Shown here: positions 42,528 to 50,595 of the stretch, piece after piece | Position numbering within the stretch: the first letter of the stretch is position 1 | Layout: the number at the start of each line of letters is the position of its first letter | Origin: CALCEB01 sp035531475 | GTDB taxonomy: Bacteria; Acidobacteriota; Terriglobia; UBA7540 | Direction: 5' to 3' | DNA: 64,000 nt | Assembly (NCBI GenBank): GCA_035531475.1 | Contig: DATKST010000052.1 | Coordinates: 1-64,000, forward strand | Made by a program: the position numbers and the translations under genes | Notes under the pieces: model-generated | Seen by the model: only the letters and a program-made list of their open reading frames with translations | Told to the model about the DNA's origin: nothing | The model's database searches: none

Positions 42528-43388
42528 TCAAGCAGCCCTGTATGACTCGCGCTCCTCAGCTTCAAGAAGTGTCACTAAATCAGATACTTCCCACAGTCGA
42601 TTGGTAGCGCCAGAAGCCATTGCTGGGGTCATTCTCAAGCTCCGATGAATCCGAACGAAGTTATACGCGAAATAGTTCAGTGCGACAGCCGCCTCGTGAT
42701 TCTCAAATTTTCGAGAAAACCCATTGGAGAGCCGTGTATAGCGCCGCATGTTGGTCCGAACGGTCCAATTCTGGCGCTCTGCAAAACTTGTACTGATATG
42801 CGTGGGATTTGGATTTCCGGATATTATCTCAGCGTTGCATCCAATGCACTTCGCCGGGCTGTAACGGCGCTCATCTTCGTTTGGGTCGGCACCATAGAGC
42901 TTAACGAGCATTGCGTAGTCCACGTCGCATCCGAATGCCCCCTCTACGGCGTCCAGATAAGCTTTGTGACCGTCACTTGTCAACTGAATGCGGTGTTTGA
43001 GACGGGAAGCCAAATCACTGATGAACTCGTGGGCACTGAATGCGTCGCGTCCTCCAAGCTTCCAGCACGGTACGAGTTTTGAATCCGCATCAATGGCCGT
43101 CCAGAGCCAGACATCTCCCGCAGCCGCATGTTCATTGGCTATTTGAGCAGTTACGTTCTTCTGCTTGCAGTAGATAAACCCCCACAGCTCATCAACCTGG
43201 ATGCGGCGGCAATTCAGGTTTAGGAACATGGCATCTTGAAATTTCGCGGCCACGTTGCCAGCTTCCACCATGAGACGCATCGCTGCCTTCTTCGAGACAC
43301 CAGTCATGCGGACAGTGGCGCGAATGGAGCATCCTTCAAGAATGCAACTTAGGACTTGCGAGCGCACTGTTGAATTAAGCTTGTTCAT
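42528..43388 (-). CDS. IS1-family DDE transposase
   Basis: 286 residues in a single frame, without the InsA/InsB frameshift of classical IS1. An N-terminal helix-turn-helix region (SQVLSCILEGCSIRATVRMT and GVSKKAAMRLMVEAG) is followed by the catalytic domain: IQVDELWGFIYCKQKN (first Asp, about residue 67), TSDGHKAYLDAVEGAF (second Asp, about 138) and STSFAERQNWTVRTNMRRYT (Glu of ERQNWT, about 207), then ALNYFAYNFVRIHRSLRMTP. All three catalytic positions are present, so it is likely active. It is the only transposase in the 3.2-kb element. Confidence 0.92.
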   Translation of the reverse strand: MNKLNSTVRSQVLSCILEGCSIRATVRMTGVSKKAAMRLMVEAGNVAAKFQDAMFLNLNCRRIQVDELWGFIYCKQKNVTAQIANEHAAAGDVWLWTAIDADSKLVPCWKLGGRDAFSAHEFISDLASRLKHRIQLTSDGHKAYLDAVEGAFGCDVDYAMLVKLYGADPNEDERRYSPAKCIGCNAEIISGNPNPTHISTSFAERQNWTVRTNMRRYTRLSNGFSRKFENHEAAVALNYFAYNFVRIHRSLRMTPAMASGATNRLWEVSDLVTLLEAEERESYRAA

Positions 43389-43733
43389 GTTTTATACAAT
43401 GCCAAATCGCTTTAGCATTGTCAAGCGAAATCTTACGGGATTTCTTCAATTTTTGTCGCCTCGATTCGGTTACGGATTGGCAGCAAAATTGCGCTCTTGA
43501 CAAGTATTTCATATTGTGTTAGCGGTGTTCTGAGATTAAATAGGTGACAATTGGCAGAATAAAGCGGATTGATTCTTTAAGGCAATTCCGGTTACACTCT
43601 TAAAGGATTATTATTCTAACGAATTTAAGGCATCCCTCAGCCTTTGGCATTCATCTTTAGAAGTGGAGATTAAATAAAATCCGAGCGCGAGCCGATGTGT
43701 CATCTTAGGAGTAAAGTAATAAAAGGAGACCAT
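43389..43733. other. AT-rich divergent promoter region inside the transposon
   Basis: No gene. It separates the minus-strand transposase from the plus-strand HicB-like gene and probably holds both promoters. It is AT-rich with several short repeats; no firm hexamers can be called. Confidence 0.45.
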
Positions 43734-44099
43734 ATGTCCAGTCAGTCAGACACAATTTTAACCGCGCTTCACTATTTATTCAGCCACAGTGAGGGACGAA
43801 TAGTGGCGCACTGCCTTGATCTTGATCTTGTAACGAGTGGGAATACCATCGAGAGCGCCGAGGAGCGCCTCAACGCAATTGTTCTAGCCCAAATCGCAAT
43901 TTGCTACACAGGCGGAAACTACGCCCAATTGCGCTTCAAGGCACCCGCAGAATCATGGCAAATGCTCTCGACCGCCCGGGAACTTCCAAAGCTCAACTTG
44001 GAAGTTGATGTTCCTCCGGTTGTGCTTCCAGTTAAGCGCAGTGTCGCATTGCTACCAGTCTATCGCCATGAAGTCGAAATGGAGTTGCAGGTCGCTTAG
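43734..44099 (+). CDS. Passenger gene 3: HicB-like domain protein
   Basis: 121 residues from ATG 43734 with AAAAGGAG about 6 bases upstream. The N-terminal half (YLFSHSEGRIVAHCLDLDLV, then TSGNTIESAEERLNAIVLAQ) matches the HicB N-terminal fold, in which a strand and a DLDLV-type segment precede a helix. The C-terminal half is unrecognised and lacks an obvious ribbon-helix-helix, and no HicA toxin gene is adjacent. It may be a solitary regulator. It ends 4 bases into the convergent next gene. Confidence 0.68.
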   Translation: MSSQSDTILTALHYLFSHSEGRIVAHCLDLDLVTSGNTIESAEERLNAIVLAQIAICYTGGNYAQLRFKAPAESWQMLSTARELPKLNLEVDVPPVVLPVKRSVALLPVYRHEVEMELQVA

Positions 44100-44344
44100 C
44101 CTTTCCCGTTTCGCTTAGCCGTAGACCATCTCTTGCGGGCAGCCTTCGATGCTAAATCGCTTCGTTCTTCGGCGGTGAGCGTTTCTAATCTACGCTTGCC
44201 GCCTATCCTTCCCCCCCGCCTTCCCATCGCAGCCATAACTCTAGATACTTCATCGGGGGTTGGTCCTTCGGTTTTAACTGATTCTGCTACGATCTGATGC
44301 GCCCACTGACTGACATCCGCTGGCCTTCTAATCCGCTTTGGCAT
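44096..44344 (-). CDS. Passenger gene 4: small basic protein with a GGxxG-helix motif
   Basis: 82 residues from ATG 44344 (MPKRIRRPADVSQWAHQIVA); the frame opens 17 codons earlier. The C-terminal half has the pattern GRRGGRIGGKRRLETLTAEE then RSDLASKAARKRW, seen in many small basic proteins of plasmids and mobile elements whose function is unknown. The high Lys/Arg content suggests nucleic-acid binding. It is convergent with the HicB-like gene, overlapping it by 4 bases. Confidence 0.62.
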   Translation of the reverse strand: MPKRIRRPADVSQWAHQIVAESVKTEGPTPDEVSRVMAAMGRRGGRIGGKRRLETLTAEERSDLASKAARKRWSTAKRNGKG

Positions 44345-44390
44345 GTTTACAGTGTGGCATGAGCCGGAGACGGGCGCAAGGGGCAGAAAT

Positions 44391-44409
44391 TTCAAAGTAG
44401 CCCACTACC
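44391..44409. repeat. Right terminal inverted repeat of the IS1-family transposon
   Basis: TTCAAAGTAGCCCACTACC, exact inverse of 41193-41211. Confidence 0.9.
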
Positions 44410-44417
44410 TCATCGCC
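44410..44417. repeat. Target-site duplication of the IS1-family transposon (right)
   Basis: TCATCGCC, identical to 41185-41192. Confidence 0.9.
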
Positions 44418-44610
44418 CCTGAAATTGACATTCCAGGCGAAGAGCGGTGCTTTTGCAGTGTGTTTCCGGCGTGCGTAAGGTGGTGAGGTTGCACTACCTT
44501 CCCGTGCCGGGTCGTCAACGAACTAATCACTTGAACCCTTTGGACCGGGCGCGCCGGAACAAATTTTGGCACAGACCGGTTCGAAACTCGCATAAGGAGG
44601 AACCTGATAC

Positions 44611-45366
44611 ATGTCAAAATGGACGAAAGTATTGTTGATTGCGGCTTGTGTGGCAATCTTGTCGGCGCTTTTGCCGGTCGGCTCGTTTGCGGATAGTCTC
44701 CCGAACATAACCAAGGTAGTGCAGAACGGCAACGTCAAGGGTTCGCCCCCGGCCGGTGGAACTGTGATTTACAGCGATATGGGCAACCCCGGCAGCTACA
44801 GCTACTAGTGCTGTATCGGCTATACGACTTCGGGATCGAGTTCGCTGATAGGTGAAACCATCACCGGCGCCAGCGAATTCACTTCCCCCGGTAGCTTCAG
44901 CGTCGGGCAAATCGACGTGGGGGTCGGTTACGTGACCGGCACGAACGAAGCCAACTTCAGCATCTGGACAGACGTTAACAATCTCCCTGGGGCGCAACTT
45001 GGAAGTGCTTTCCAGGTGTCGGGCCTTCCCACGTTTGGCAGCACCTCCACTGCGGTGGTGTCGGTTACCGGAATTACCGGAATCAACTTGACGGCGGGCG
45101 GCAACTACTTCCTGGTAGTATCCTCCGGCGCCAATCCCGCGAATGACACTTGGGATGCGTGGAATCTGGACAACACGGCGACGGGGCTGTTTGATCAGCA
45201 GACCAACGGTGTTTGGGCGCAGTTTCCGGGCAGCAACTTGGGTGCCTTTGCACTTCTCAGCGGCGGAGGAACCGGGACGCCGGAACCTGGAACGCTGGTA
45301 TTGCTTGGCACGGGCTTGCTCGGCCTCGGCGGAATCGTTCGCCGTCGCTTGGCTGCGCGCAGCTAA
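44611..45366 (+). pseudogene. PEP-CTERM protein interrupted by one amber codon
   Basis: A single open frame from ATG 44611 (after GGAGG) to 45366 is interrupted only by TAG at 44806-44808. The N-terminus is a signal peptide (KVLLIAACVAILSALLPVGS). The mature part is a beta-rich domain (SVGQIDVGVGYVTGTNEANF, then GGNYFLVVSSGANPANDTWD). The C-terminus is a PEP-CTERM sorting signal: TPEPGTLVLLGTGLLGLGGI followed by RRRLAAR, i.e. PEP motif, hydrophobic helix, basic end. Such proteins are processed by exosortase and linked to extracellular polymer. The stop may be a mutation, a sequencing error or a readthrough codon. Confidence 0.8.
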
Positions 45367-45456
45367 TCACGGATTGAGGAGGCAGGTTGCTTTTCTGCTT
45401 CCTACGCGGCTGGCCATGGGTTCTTGGTGATAGGATCCGGCCAGCTAAGGTAAACT

Positions 45457-45497
45457 CAGGCGGGATTCCGGGCAGTTCCCGGCCCCGCCTGTTTCTT
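45457..45497 (+). terminator. Intrinsic terminator after the PEP-CTERM gene
   Basis: CAGGCGGG...CCCGCCTG outer stem and CCGGG/CCCGG inner stem, followed by TTTCTTC. Lies 90 bases past the stop codon. Confidence 0.8.
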
Positions 45498-46263
45498 CAT
45501 CCCGCTCTTCGATCGTTCTCTGTCTTCCACCTCTGGCAATCTCCGGTATCCTCCATGATGTAAACTTAGCACCACAGTTCACAATTGCGATGACGTACTC
45601 TTGGAACGTTATTCAACACCCCCTCACCCCCGGCCCCTCTCCCCGCTTGCGGGGAGAGGGTGGCGCGCAACACGGCCATCATTTTTCGGTCATGCACGAA
45701 GACATGCCCTCTCCCCGCTTGCGGGGAGAGGGTGGCGTGCAACGCCGGGTGAGGGGGTGAGAAAATACGTGAGCGAACCTGCGAAACGCTGTGCTTGGCC
45801 TCTCTTCTTACCATCACTTTTGCACGAAGGGAGTTGCTTGATGCCGAAACGAAGAATCCCAAAGCATTCAGCCTCCATTCTCCACCCTGCCCAATTGCGC
45901 CCAACGCATCCCGGCCAGGGTCGGATAAAATGAGATTTGACAATCGAGAGTTTCCGGGAATATGATTCTCACCGGACGCAGGTAAGTCTGCACCGAAGAG
46001 CGGGGCAAGGGGATGAATGCCCCGCCGCGCTGGTTTGCGCACCGTCATGGTAGCGCTCTATAGCCGCATCCCCTTTAGGCTACCTGCGTCCCAACTTTTT
46101 ATTGCCCCCGTTGCTGAACCCGCCGCTTGCCTACCCGTGTTGAAGGCCCCACGCCTACCTGGGTTATTCACGAACTTCCAATAGGTGCCCTGACGGTTCT
46201 CGAATAAAACATCGTGAATAATCGGGGCAAATACCAAACACGCAAAACCACTCTGCGCCAGTC
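45498..46263. other. Repeat-rich non-coding interval
   Basis: No gene is supported. It holds two near-identical hairpin units (CCCTCTCCCCGCTTGCGGGG, then AGAGGGTGGCG) near 45635 and 45708, and near 46187-46225 a copy of the CCCTGACGGTTCTCGAATAA repeat that also occurs near 55808-55845. Both of these end in CATCGTGAATAATC. Confidence 0.6.
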
Positions 46264-47019
46264 TCAATCCATCAACATGCCGCCGTTAATTTCAATGGTT
46301 TCTCCCGTGATGTAGCGCGCTCGGTTGGAAGCGAGGAACGTAATGACCTCGGCGATTTCCTCCGAAGTGCCGGCGCGTCCCATGGGAATGGAGCTGATGT
46401 ATTTCTGGAAAAGATCGGGCGGGCTGTAGCGCTCATGGTAAGGCGTGGCGATGACGCCCGGCGCCACGCCATTCACCCGCACGCCGTAAGGCGCCAGCTC
46501 TTTGGCCAATCCTTTGGTATAGGTGATCAGTCCGCCTTTGGCCGCGGCATAAGCGGCGGCGCCAGGGCCCCCGCCATTGCGCCCGGCGATGGATGACACA
46601 TTGATGATACATCCGCTCTTCCGGGCCGCCATCTCCTGCCACGCAGCTTTGACGCAAAGGAAAACACTCTTCAAGTTCAGATCCATCACCTGGTCCCAAT
46701 ACTCTTCGGTCATGTCCGGGAGCGAGCGGCGGGCCAGGAGGTCACCAGCATTGTTCACCAGGATATCGACGCGGCCCCATTCCTCTCTGACGCGGGCGAA
46801 CATCACCTCGACTTCATTTGATTGGGTCACATCGGCACGGACAGTAATTGCCGTGCCGCCTTTCTGTCGGATGTCCGACGCAGCGGCTTCTGCCCCGGCC
46901 TGGTTTTTCAGGTAATTCACCGCCACCCGGGTGCCCTCGGCCGCAAAAGCCTCTGCCGTGGCGCGGCCAATGCCGCTGGAAGCGCCAGTGACCAGCGCCA
47001 CCTGTCCGTTGAACTGCAT
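46264..47019 (-). CDS. Short-chain dehydrogenase/reductase (FabG-like)
   Basis: 251 residues, classical SDR. Cofactor motif ALVTGASSGIGRATAEAFAA (TGxxxGIG, about residues 8-27), NNAGDLLARRS (NNAG, about 89-92), the catalytic serine in IINVSSIAGRNGGG and YxxxK in AAAYAAAKGGLITYTKG (Tyr about 156, Lys about 160). The C-terminus YITGETIEINGGMLMD is typical of FabG and glucose 1-dehydrogenase-like enzymes. Substrate uncertain. It is divergent from the TetR regulator about 450 bases away, which is a common arrangement for a regulated gene. Confidence 0.93.
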   Translation of the reverse strand: MQFNGQVALVTGASSGIGRATAEAFAAEGTRVAVNYLKNQAGAEAAASDIRQKGGTAITVRADVTQSNEVEVMFARVREEWGRVDILVNNAGDLLARRSLPDMTEEYWDQVMDLNLKSVFLCVKAAWQEMAARKSGCIINVSSIAGRNGGGPGAAAYAAAKGGLITYTKGLAKELAPYGVRVNGVAPGVIATPYHERYSPPDLFQKYISSIPMGRAGTSEEIAEVITFLASNRARYITGETIEINGGMLMD

Positions 47020-47464
47020 GGTTTCCTCCCACCGGTTCTGATTTACTGAATCATAGCCTGAAAAGGTTTGGATCTTAGCCTCAATGCTGCTTAGGGTCTG
47101 TCAGATAATAACTGTTCCATTTCGGACCCAATACATCCCCTCACCCCTGCCCTCTCCCCGCCAGCGGGGAGAGGGCAGGGGTGAGGGGTGCCGGTTGGAA
47201 GTTATTTCTGAACGGGCCCTTAGTTGAAGGTCCGTTCGGGAATAACTGCACTCGGTTGAACCAGCGCCCCTACACCGAGTGGGAATCAGGCTCCAAGGGG
47301 TTAGTTGGCTAAGTAAACAGCATTGATTCTAACCCGGATTATTCACGAAGTCTTATTCAAAGAACGGCTTTCCAGGCAAATCGTTTCCCGGTCGAAACGA
47401 TCTCGCCCATCTCATGTATAATCAACGGTCACGATGCCGTCTCAATTGCCGGAGTGAACCCCGT
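47020..47464. other. Nested repeat region between the SDR and TetR genes
   Basis: 47093-47220 is a GC-hairpin element whose ends are imperfect inverses (AGGGTCTGTCAGATAATAAC at the left; AGGGCCCGTTCAGAAATAAC read inward from the right). A second fragment follows, ending AAACAGCATTG near 47323, a 175-bp MITE end, and then ATTCTAACCCGGATTATTCA. No gene here. The promoters of both divergent genes must lie within it. Confidence 0.6.
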
Positions 47465-48070
47465 ATGAGTCCCAGGCGTGCCAATCCGCAACTTGCCGAG
47501 CGCCGCCGTGAAGTCTTGATCCGCGCGGCCTATGCGGAGATCGTCGAAAAAGGAATTCAGGGAACCACCATTGACGGCGTGGTGGAGCGCGCCGGGTCGA
47601 GCAAGGGTGGAACTCTCTACTACTTTCCGACCAAAGAGGATTTGCTCTTTGGCGTGCTCGAATGGCTGATCGCGCAGCTTGACCGTACTCTGGATGATGT
47701 GGCCGCTTCTCACGACTCGGCTCGAAGCCGTCTGGCAGCGGAGATTGAGGTCCTGTTTCACAGCGCCGAAGTCAACCGCAAGCTCTACCGGGTGCTCTTT
47801 GATTATGTTTCGTTGGGGGTGCGGGTGAGCCGCTTTCGCGCCCTGCTCTGGAGCTTCTTTGAGAGAAGCCATCAGCGTGACGTGCAAATTATCGAGGATG
47901 GAATCAGCCAGCAAGAGTTCCGGCGTGTGAAGGCTGATGACGCTGCCAGCACCCTTCGCGCCTTGGTGGATGGTTACTGTTTGCAGTGGCTGCTGGGCGG
48001 GGATTCGGTTCCGCTCGAGACCTACCGGGACCGCTGCCGCTCCGTCCTCGGTTCGTACCTGCTGCGCTGA
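47465..48070 (+). CDS. TetR/AcrR family transcriptional regulator
   Basis: 201 residues from ATG 47465. The N-terminal DNA-binding domain is QLAERRREVLIRAAYAEIVE followed by KGIQGTTIDGVVERAGSSKG and LYYFPTKEDLLFGVLEWL (helix-turn-helix about residues 26-55). The C-terminal ligand domain begins LDRTLDDVAA and ends near residue 200; it fits the TetR_C type with DGYCLQWLLGGDSVPLETYR. It may regulate the divergent SDR gene or the downstream CPBP gene; the sequence does not show which. Confidence 0.9.
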   Translation: MSPRRANPQLAERRREVLIRAAYAEIVEKGIQGTTIDGVVERAGSSKGGTLYYFPTKEDLLFGVLEWLIAQLDRTLDDVAASHDSARSRLAAEIEVLFHSAEVNRKLYRVLFDYVSLGVRVSRFRALLWSFFERSHQRDVQIIEDGISQQEFRRVKADDAASTLRALVDGYCLQWLLGGDSVPLETYRDRCRSVLGSYLLR

Positions 48071-48229
48071 CCTGGGCGAAAACTGGTGGGGTGTCCGGCA
48101 ATGGGCTGGACAACGTAGCGCCGCCGTCCCGGCGACATATGCCGGCAAGATGCCGGCGCACCAGGCGAACGCATTGTCAGGATTTTTTGAGGACACAACA
48201 CTGGCAGTGGACGGAGAACTATCGCGCGC

Positions 48230-48907
48230 ATGTTTTCATCACTCCTCGAAATCATTGGCCTGCTGCTGCTTCTGGCCGTGCCGGTGTTTTCCGCCATCAC
48301 TCTGCGCCGCCCGGAAATCCTCGAAATTCCTCGCAAGGTGCTTTACGCGTCAGCGGTTTTTTCCTCTTGGTTGCTTGCGATTTTGATTGCCGCCATTGAG
48401 CTACTGGTGCAACGGAAAGTTGGAGGATTGGGCCTGCCTCACGCCAAAGGGCTTGCCCAATGGACGGTTCTGATCACAGGCATTTCTTTTGGGGCGATGC
48501 TGGTGGAGGTGGTGCTCCAGAAATTTGGCCTGTGGCCGGATGATCCCCCCTTGGTGCGGCGTTTGATGCCGGAAACGCCGGAGGAAAAGCTGTGGTGCAT
48601 CTTTCTGCTGGCGCCCACCGCTGCCCTCTGCGAGGAATTCGTCTATCGCGGCTTCCTGCTCTCCGTGCTTAGGGCGCTGCTCGGCTCCACGGGTTGGGCG
48701 GTGGCCATCGCTTCGGCGGCGTTTGGACTTGCCCATCCTTATCAGGGTTGGAGAGGCATGGTACGGGCTGCGCTGTTGGGGGCATTGCTGGCGTGGCCGG
48801 TGCTGCGCCTTGGATCGCTGGTTCCTTCCATCGCCGCCCACTTTTTGATTGATGCGGTATCCCTTGGTTGGCTCGGCCCCGCCATGCTGCGGCGGGAATC
48901 CCAATGA
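48230..48907 (+). CDS. CPBP family intramembrane metalloprotease
   Basis: 225 residues with about seven hydrophobic segments. The signature motifs are CEEFVYRGFLLSVLRALLGS (EExxxR, about residues 141-160), AAFGLAHPYQGWRG (His about 171) and PSIAAHFLIDAVSLGW (His/Asp about 208-212). These are the catalytic and metal ligands of the CAAX/CPBP family. The role is unknown. Its stop overlaps the ATG of the amidohydrolase gene (ATGA), so the two are translationally coupled. Confidence 0.88.
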   Translation: MFSSLLEIIGLLLLLAVPVFSAITLRRPEILEIPRKVLYASAVFSSWLLAILIAAIELLVQRKVGGLGLPHAKGLAQWTVLITGISFGAMLVEVVLQKFGLWPDDPPLVRRLMPETPEEKLWCIFLLAPTAALCEEFVYRGFLLSVLRALLGSTGWAVAIASAAFGLAHPYQGWRGMVRAALLGALLAWPVLRLGSLVPSIAAHFLIDAVSLGWLGPAMLRRESQ

Positions 48908-50316
48908 TCGGGAGGTTTCAATCCATGAGGCGACCATCAAGTCCGCCACGCTTGAGTTGGCCATTGTGCAAGACTCTCGCCAAGGCGCTCCTTCTTATTC
49001 TGGCGCCGACGTTCTTCGCCCTCGCCGCGCAGTCTGCAACTCCGCACGGGCGGCCGGGTCAAGCACAACCCAGGGGCGTGAATATCCTGGCGGAGCGCGT
49101 GACCGTGGTCAAGGCGGGGCGGATGTTTGACGCCCATACCGGGACCATGCTCTCCAATCAGACCATCGTCATTCATGGTGACCGTATTGCGGATGTGGGT
49201 CCCAACAGCAGCCTGCCAGTGCCCAACGGCGCCACCATCATCGATCTCAGCCACGGCACGGTGCTGCCTGGCCTCATTGATGCCCACACCCACATTTTTC
49301 TGACCGGCGAAGCCTTCGGGCGTTATGACCAACAGTTGCTCAAGGAGTCCTGGCAGTACCGCACCATCGAAGCCGTGGTGAATGCTAGGAGAGATTTGGA
49401 GGCGGGCTTCACCTCCATGCGCGACCTCGAAACCGAAGGCGCAATGTACAGTGATGTGGACGTGCGCAACGCCATCAATCGCGGCCTGATTCCGGGCCCG
49501 CGCCTGGAGGTGGCCACGCGCGCCATGTCCATCGCCGGCGCTTACCCGCTGCTCGGTTACTCGCCGGAAGTGACCGTGCCCACCGGGGTCCAAACCGTCG
49601 ATTCGCCGTGGGAAGGCCGCAAGGCGGTGCGTGAGCAAATCAAGTATGGCGCCGACTTGATCAAAGTGTATTCCACCTCGGCCGCTTACTTTGATGAAAA
49701 GGGCAACCTGGTAATCCTGCCCACGTTCACGCTGGAGGAGATGAAGGCCATCGTGGACGAAGCTCACCGCTGGCACAAGAAAGTGGCTTGCCACAGCTAT
49801 GGCGGGCCAGGCTTGCACAACTGCCTGGATGCGGGCGTGGATTCCATCGAGCACGGCACGCTGCTCGATGATGGTGAGATCGACCAGATGTTGCGCCAAG
49901 GGACTTATTTCGTTCCCACGATTTACGTTTATGAGGTCAATTGGACGAACAACCCGGCGCGGAAAGCCTACTACGCGAAGATTGTCCAGATTCATGCCGC
50001 GAGTTTCAAAAAGGCTTTGGCTCGGGGCGTGAAGATTGCCTTCGGAACGGACGTGGGGCCGTTCCCGCACGGCACGCAGGCCATTGAATTTGCGGAACTG
50101 GTGAAGCTCGGTATGAAGCCCGCTCAAGCGATTCAAGCCGCCACGGTGACCGCCTCGCAACTGATGGGTTGGCAGGACCGGGTGGGCTCGATTGAGAAAG
50201 GCAAGTTCGCTGATCTGGTGGCGGTCGGGGGCGATCCGCTGAAGGACATCACCGAACTCGAGCGCGTGAAGTTCGTGATGAAGGGCGGCGTGGTGATCCG
50301 AAATGACCTCAAGTAA
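48904..50316 (+). CDS. Exported metal-dependent amidohydrolase
   Basis: 470 residues, starting at the ATG that overlaps the CPBP stop. A signal-like segment (LAKALLLILAPTFFALAAQS) precedes the enzyme. Metal ligands are visible: GLIDAHTHIFLTGEAFGRY (HxH, about residues 124-126), the lysine-bearing DLIKVYSTSAAY (about 260-271), KVACHSYGGPGLHNCLDAG (His about 302), VDSIEHGTLLDD (His about 321) and IAFGTDVGPFPHGTQAIEFA (Asp about 385). It belongs to the imidazolonepropionase-like/Xaa-Pro dipeptidase branch. The substrate is unknown; the export signal suggests a peptide-like or xenobiotic substrate outside the cytoplasm. Confidence 0.88.
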   Translation: MIGRFQSMRRPSSPPRLSWPLCKTLAKALLLILAPTFFALAAQSATPHGRPGQAQPRGVNILAERVTVVKAGRMFDAHTGTMLSNQTIVIHGDRIADVGPNSSLPVPNGATIIDLSHGTVLPGLIDAHTHIFLTGEAFGRYDQQLLKESWQYRTIEAVVNARRDLEAGFTSMRDLETEGAMYSDVDVRNAINRGLIPGPRLEVATRAMSIAGAYPLLGYSPEVTVPTGVQTVDSPWEGRKAVREQIKYGADLIKVYSTSAAYFDEKGNLVILPTFTLEEMKAIVDEAHRWHKKVACHSYGGPGLHNCLDAGVDSIEHGTLLDDGEIDQMLRQGTYFVPTIYVYEVNWTNNPARKAYYAKIVQIHAASFKKALARGVKIAFGTDVGPFPHGTQAIEFAELVKLGMKPAQAIQAATVTASQLMGWQDRVGSIEKGKFADLVAVGGDPLKDITELERVKFVMKGGVVIRNDLK

Positions 50317-50318
50317 CC

Positions 50319-50328
50319 GGCCTAACCC
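50319..50328. repeat. Target-site duplication of MITE copy C (left)
   Basis: GGCCTAACCC, identical to 50504-50513. Confidence 0.85.
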
Positions 50329-50503
50329 CAATACTGTTTAGATAAGGTGAGTCTCATGATGTTGATGTCAGAGGCGTCGCCTGACCCCTCACCCCGGCCC
50401 TCTCCCCGCCTGCGGGGAGAGGGGGAACCGCGCAGCGGTGGGTGAGGGGCACTGGTTCACCAGTGTGCATTATTCTCGAACGGACCTTATGTGAACAGCA
50501 TTG
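50329..50503. mobile_element. MITE copy C, 175 bp, intact
   Basis: Same length and structure as copy B: CAATACTGTTTAGATAAGGT at the left and CAATGCTGTTCACATAAGGT read inward from the right, a GC-rich central hairpin, and perfect 10-bp duplications on both sides. Confidence 0.88.
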
Positions 50504-50513
50504 GGCCTAACCC
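50504..50513. repeat. Target-site duplication of MITE copy C (right)
   Basis: GGCCTAACCC, identical to 50319-50328. Confidence 0.85.
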
Positions 50514-50595
50514 GGATGATTCACGGGCTTCCAGTCTTCGATAAACGTTCGCGAATAATCCGGCCGATGCTGCCTGCCCCAGCCCGGGCGACGGG

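Larger units (their letters stand above)
41193..44409. mobile_element. Complete 3217-bp IS1-family transposon with passenger genes
   Basis: Ends in perfect 19-bp inverted repeats (GGTAGTGGGCTACTTTGAA at 41193-41211; its complement at 44391-44409) and is flanked by perfect 8-bp duplications, the size IS1-family elements make. It encloses an IS1-type DDE transposase and four other genes: an 84-aa unknown, a double winged-helix protein, a HicB-like protein and a basic 82-aa protein. The 19-bp ends begin GGTAGTG, similar to the GGTGATG start of classical IS1 ends. It is much longer than a simple IS1 (about 0.8 kb). Confidence 0.88.

Noticed and set aside
42480..43600. A short IS1 element bounded close to the transposase gene
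   Set aside because: I looked for matching inverted ends just outside the transposase gene and found none; the perfect 19-bp repeats and duplications lie further out at 41193 and 44409.
43734..44099. HicAB toxin-antitoxin pair in the transposon
   Set aside because: Only the HicB-like part is present; no HicA double-stranded-RNA-binding-like toxin is adjacent.
45635..45745. CRISPR-like pair of palindromic units
   Set aside because: Only two units, each a common REP-type hairpin; spacing and sequence do not fit an array.
48937..50331. Minus-strand open frame of 464 codons over the amidohydrolase
   Set aside because: Shadow frame rich in His/Arg; the plus-strand gene has all metal ligands.
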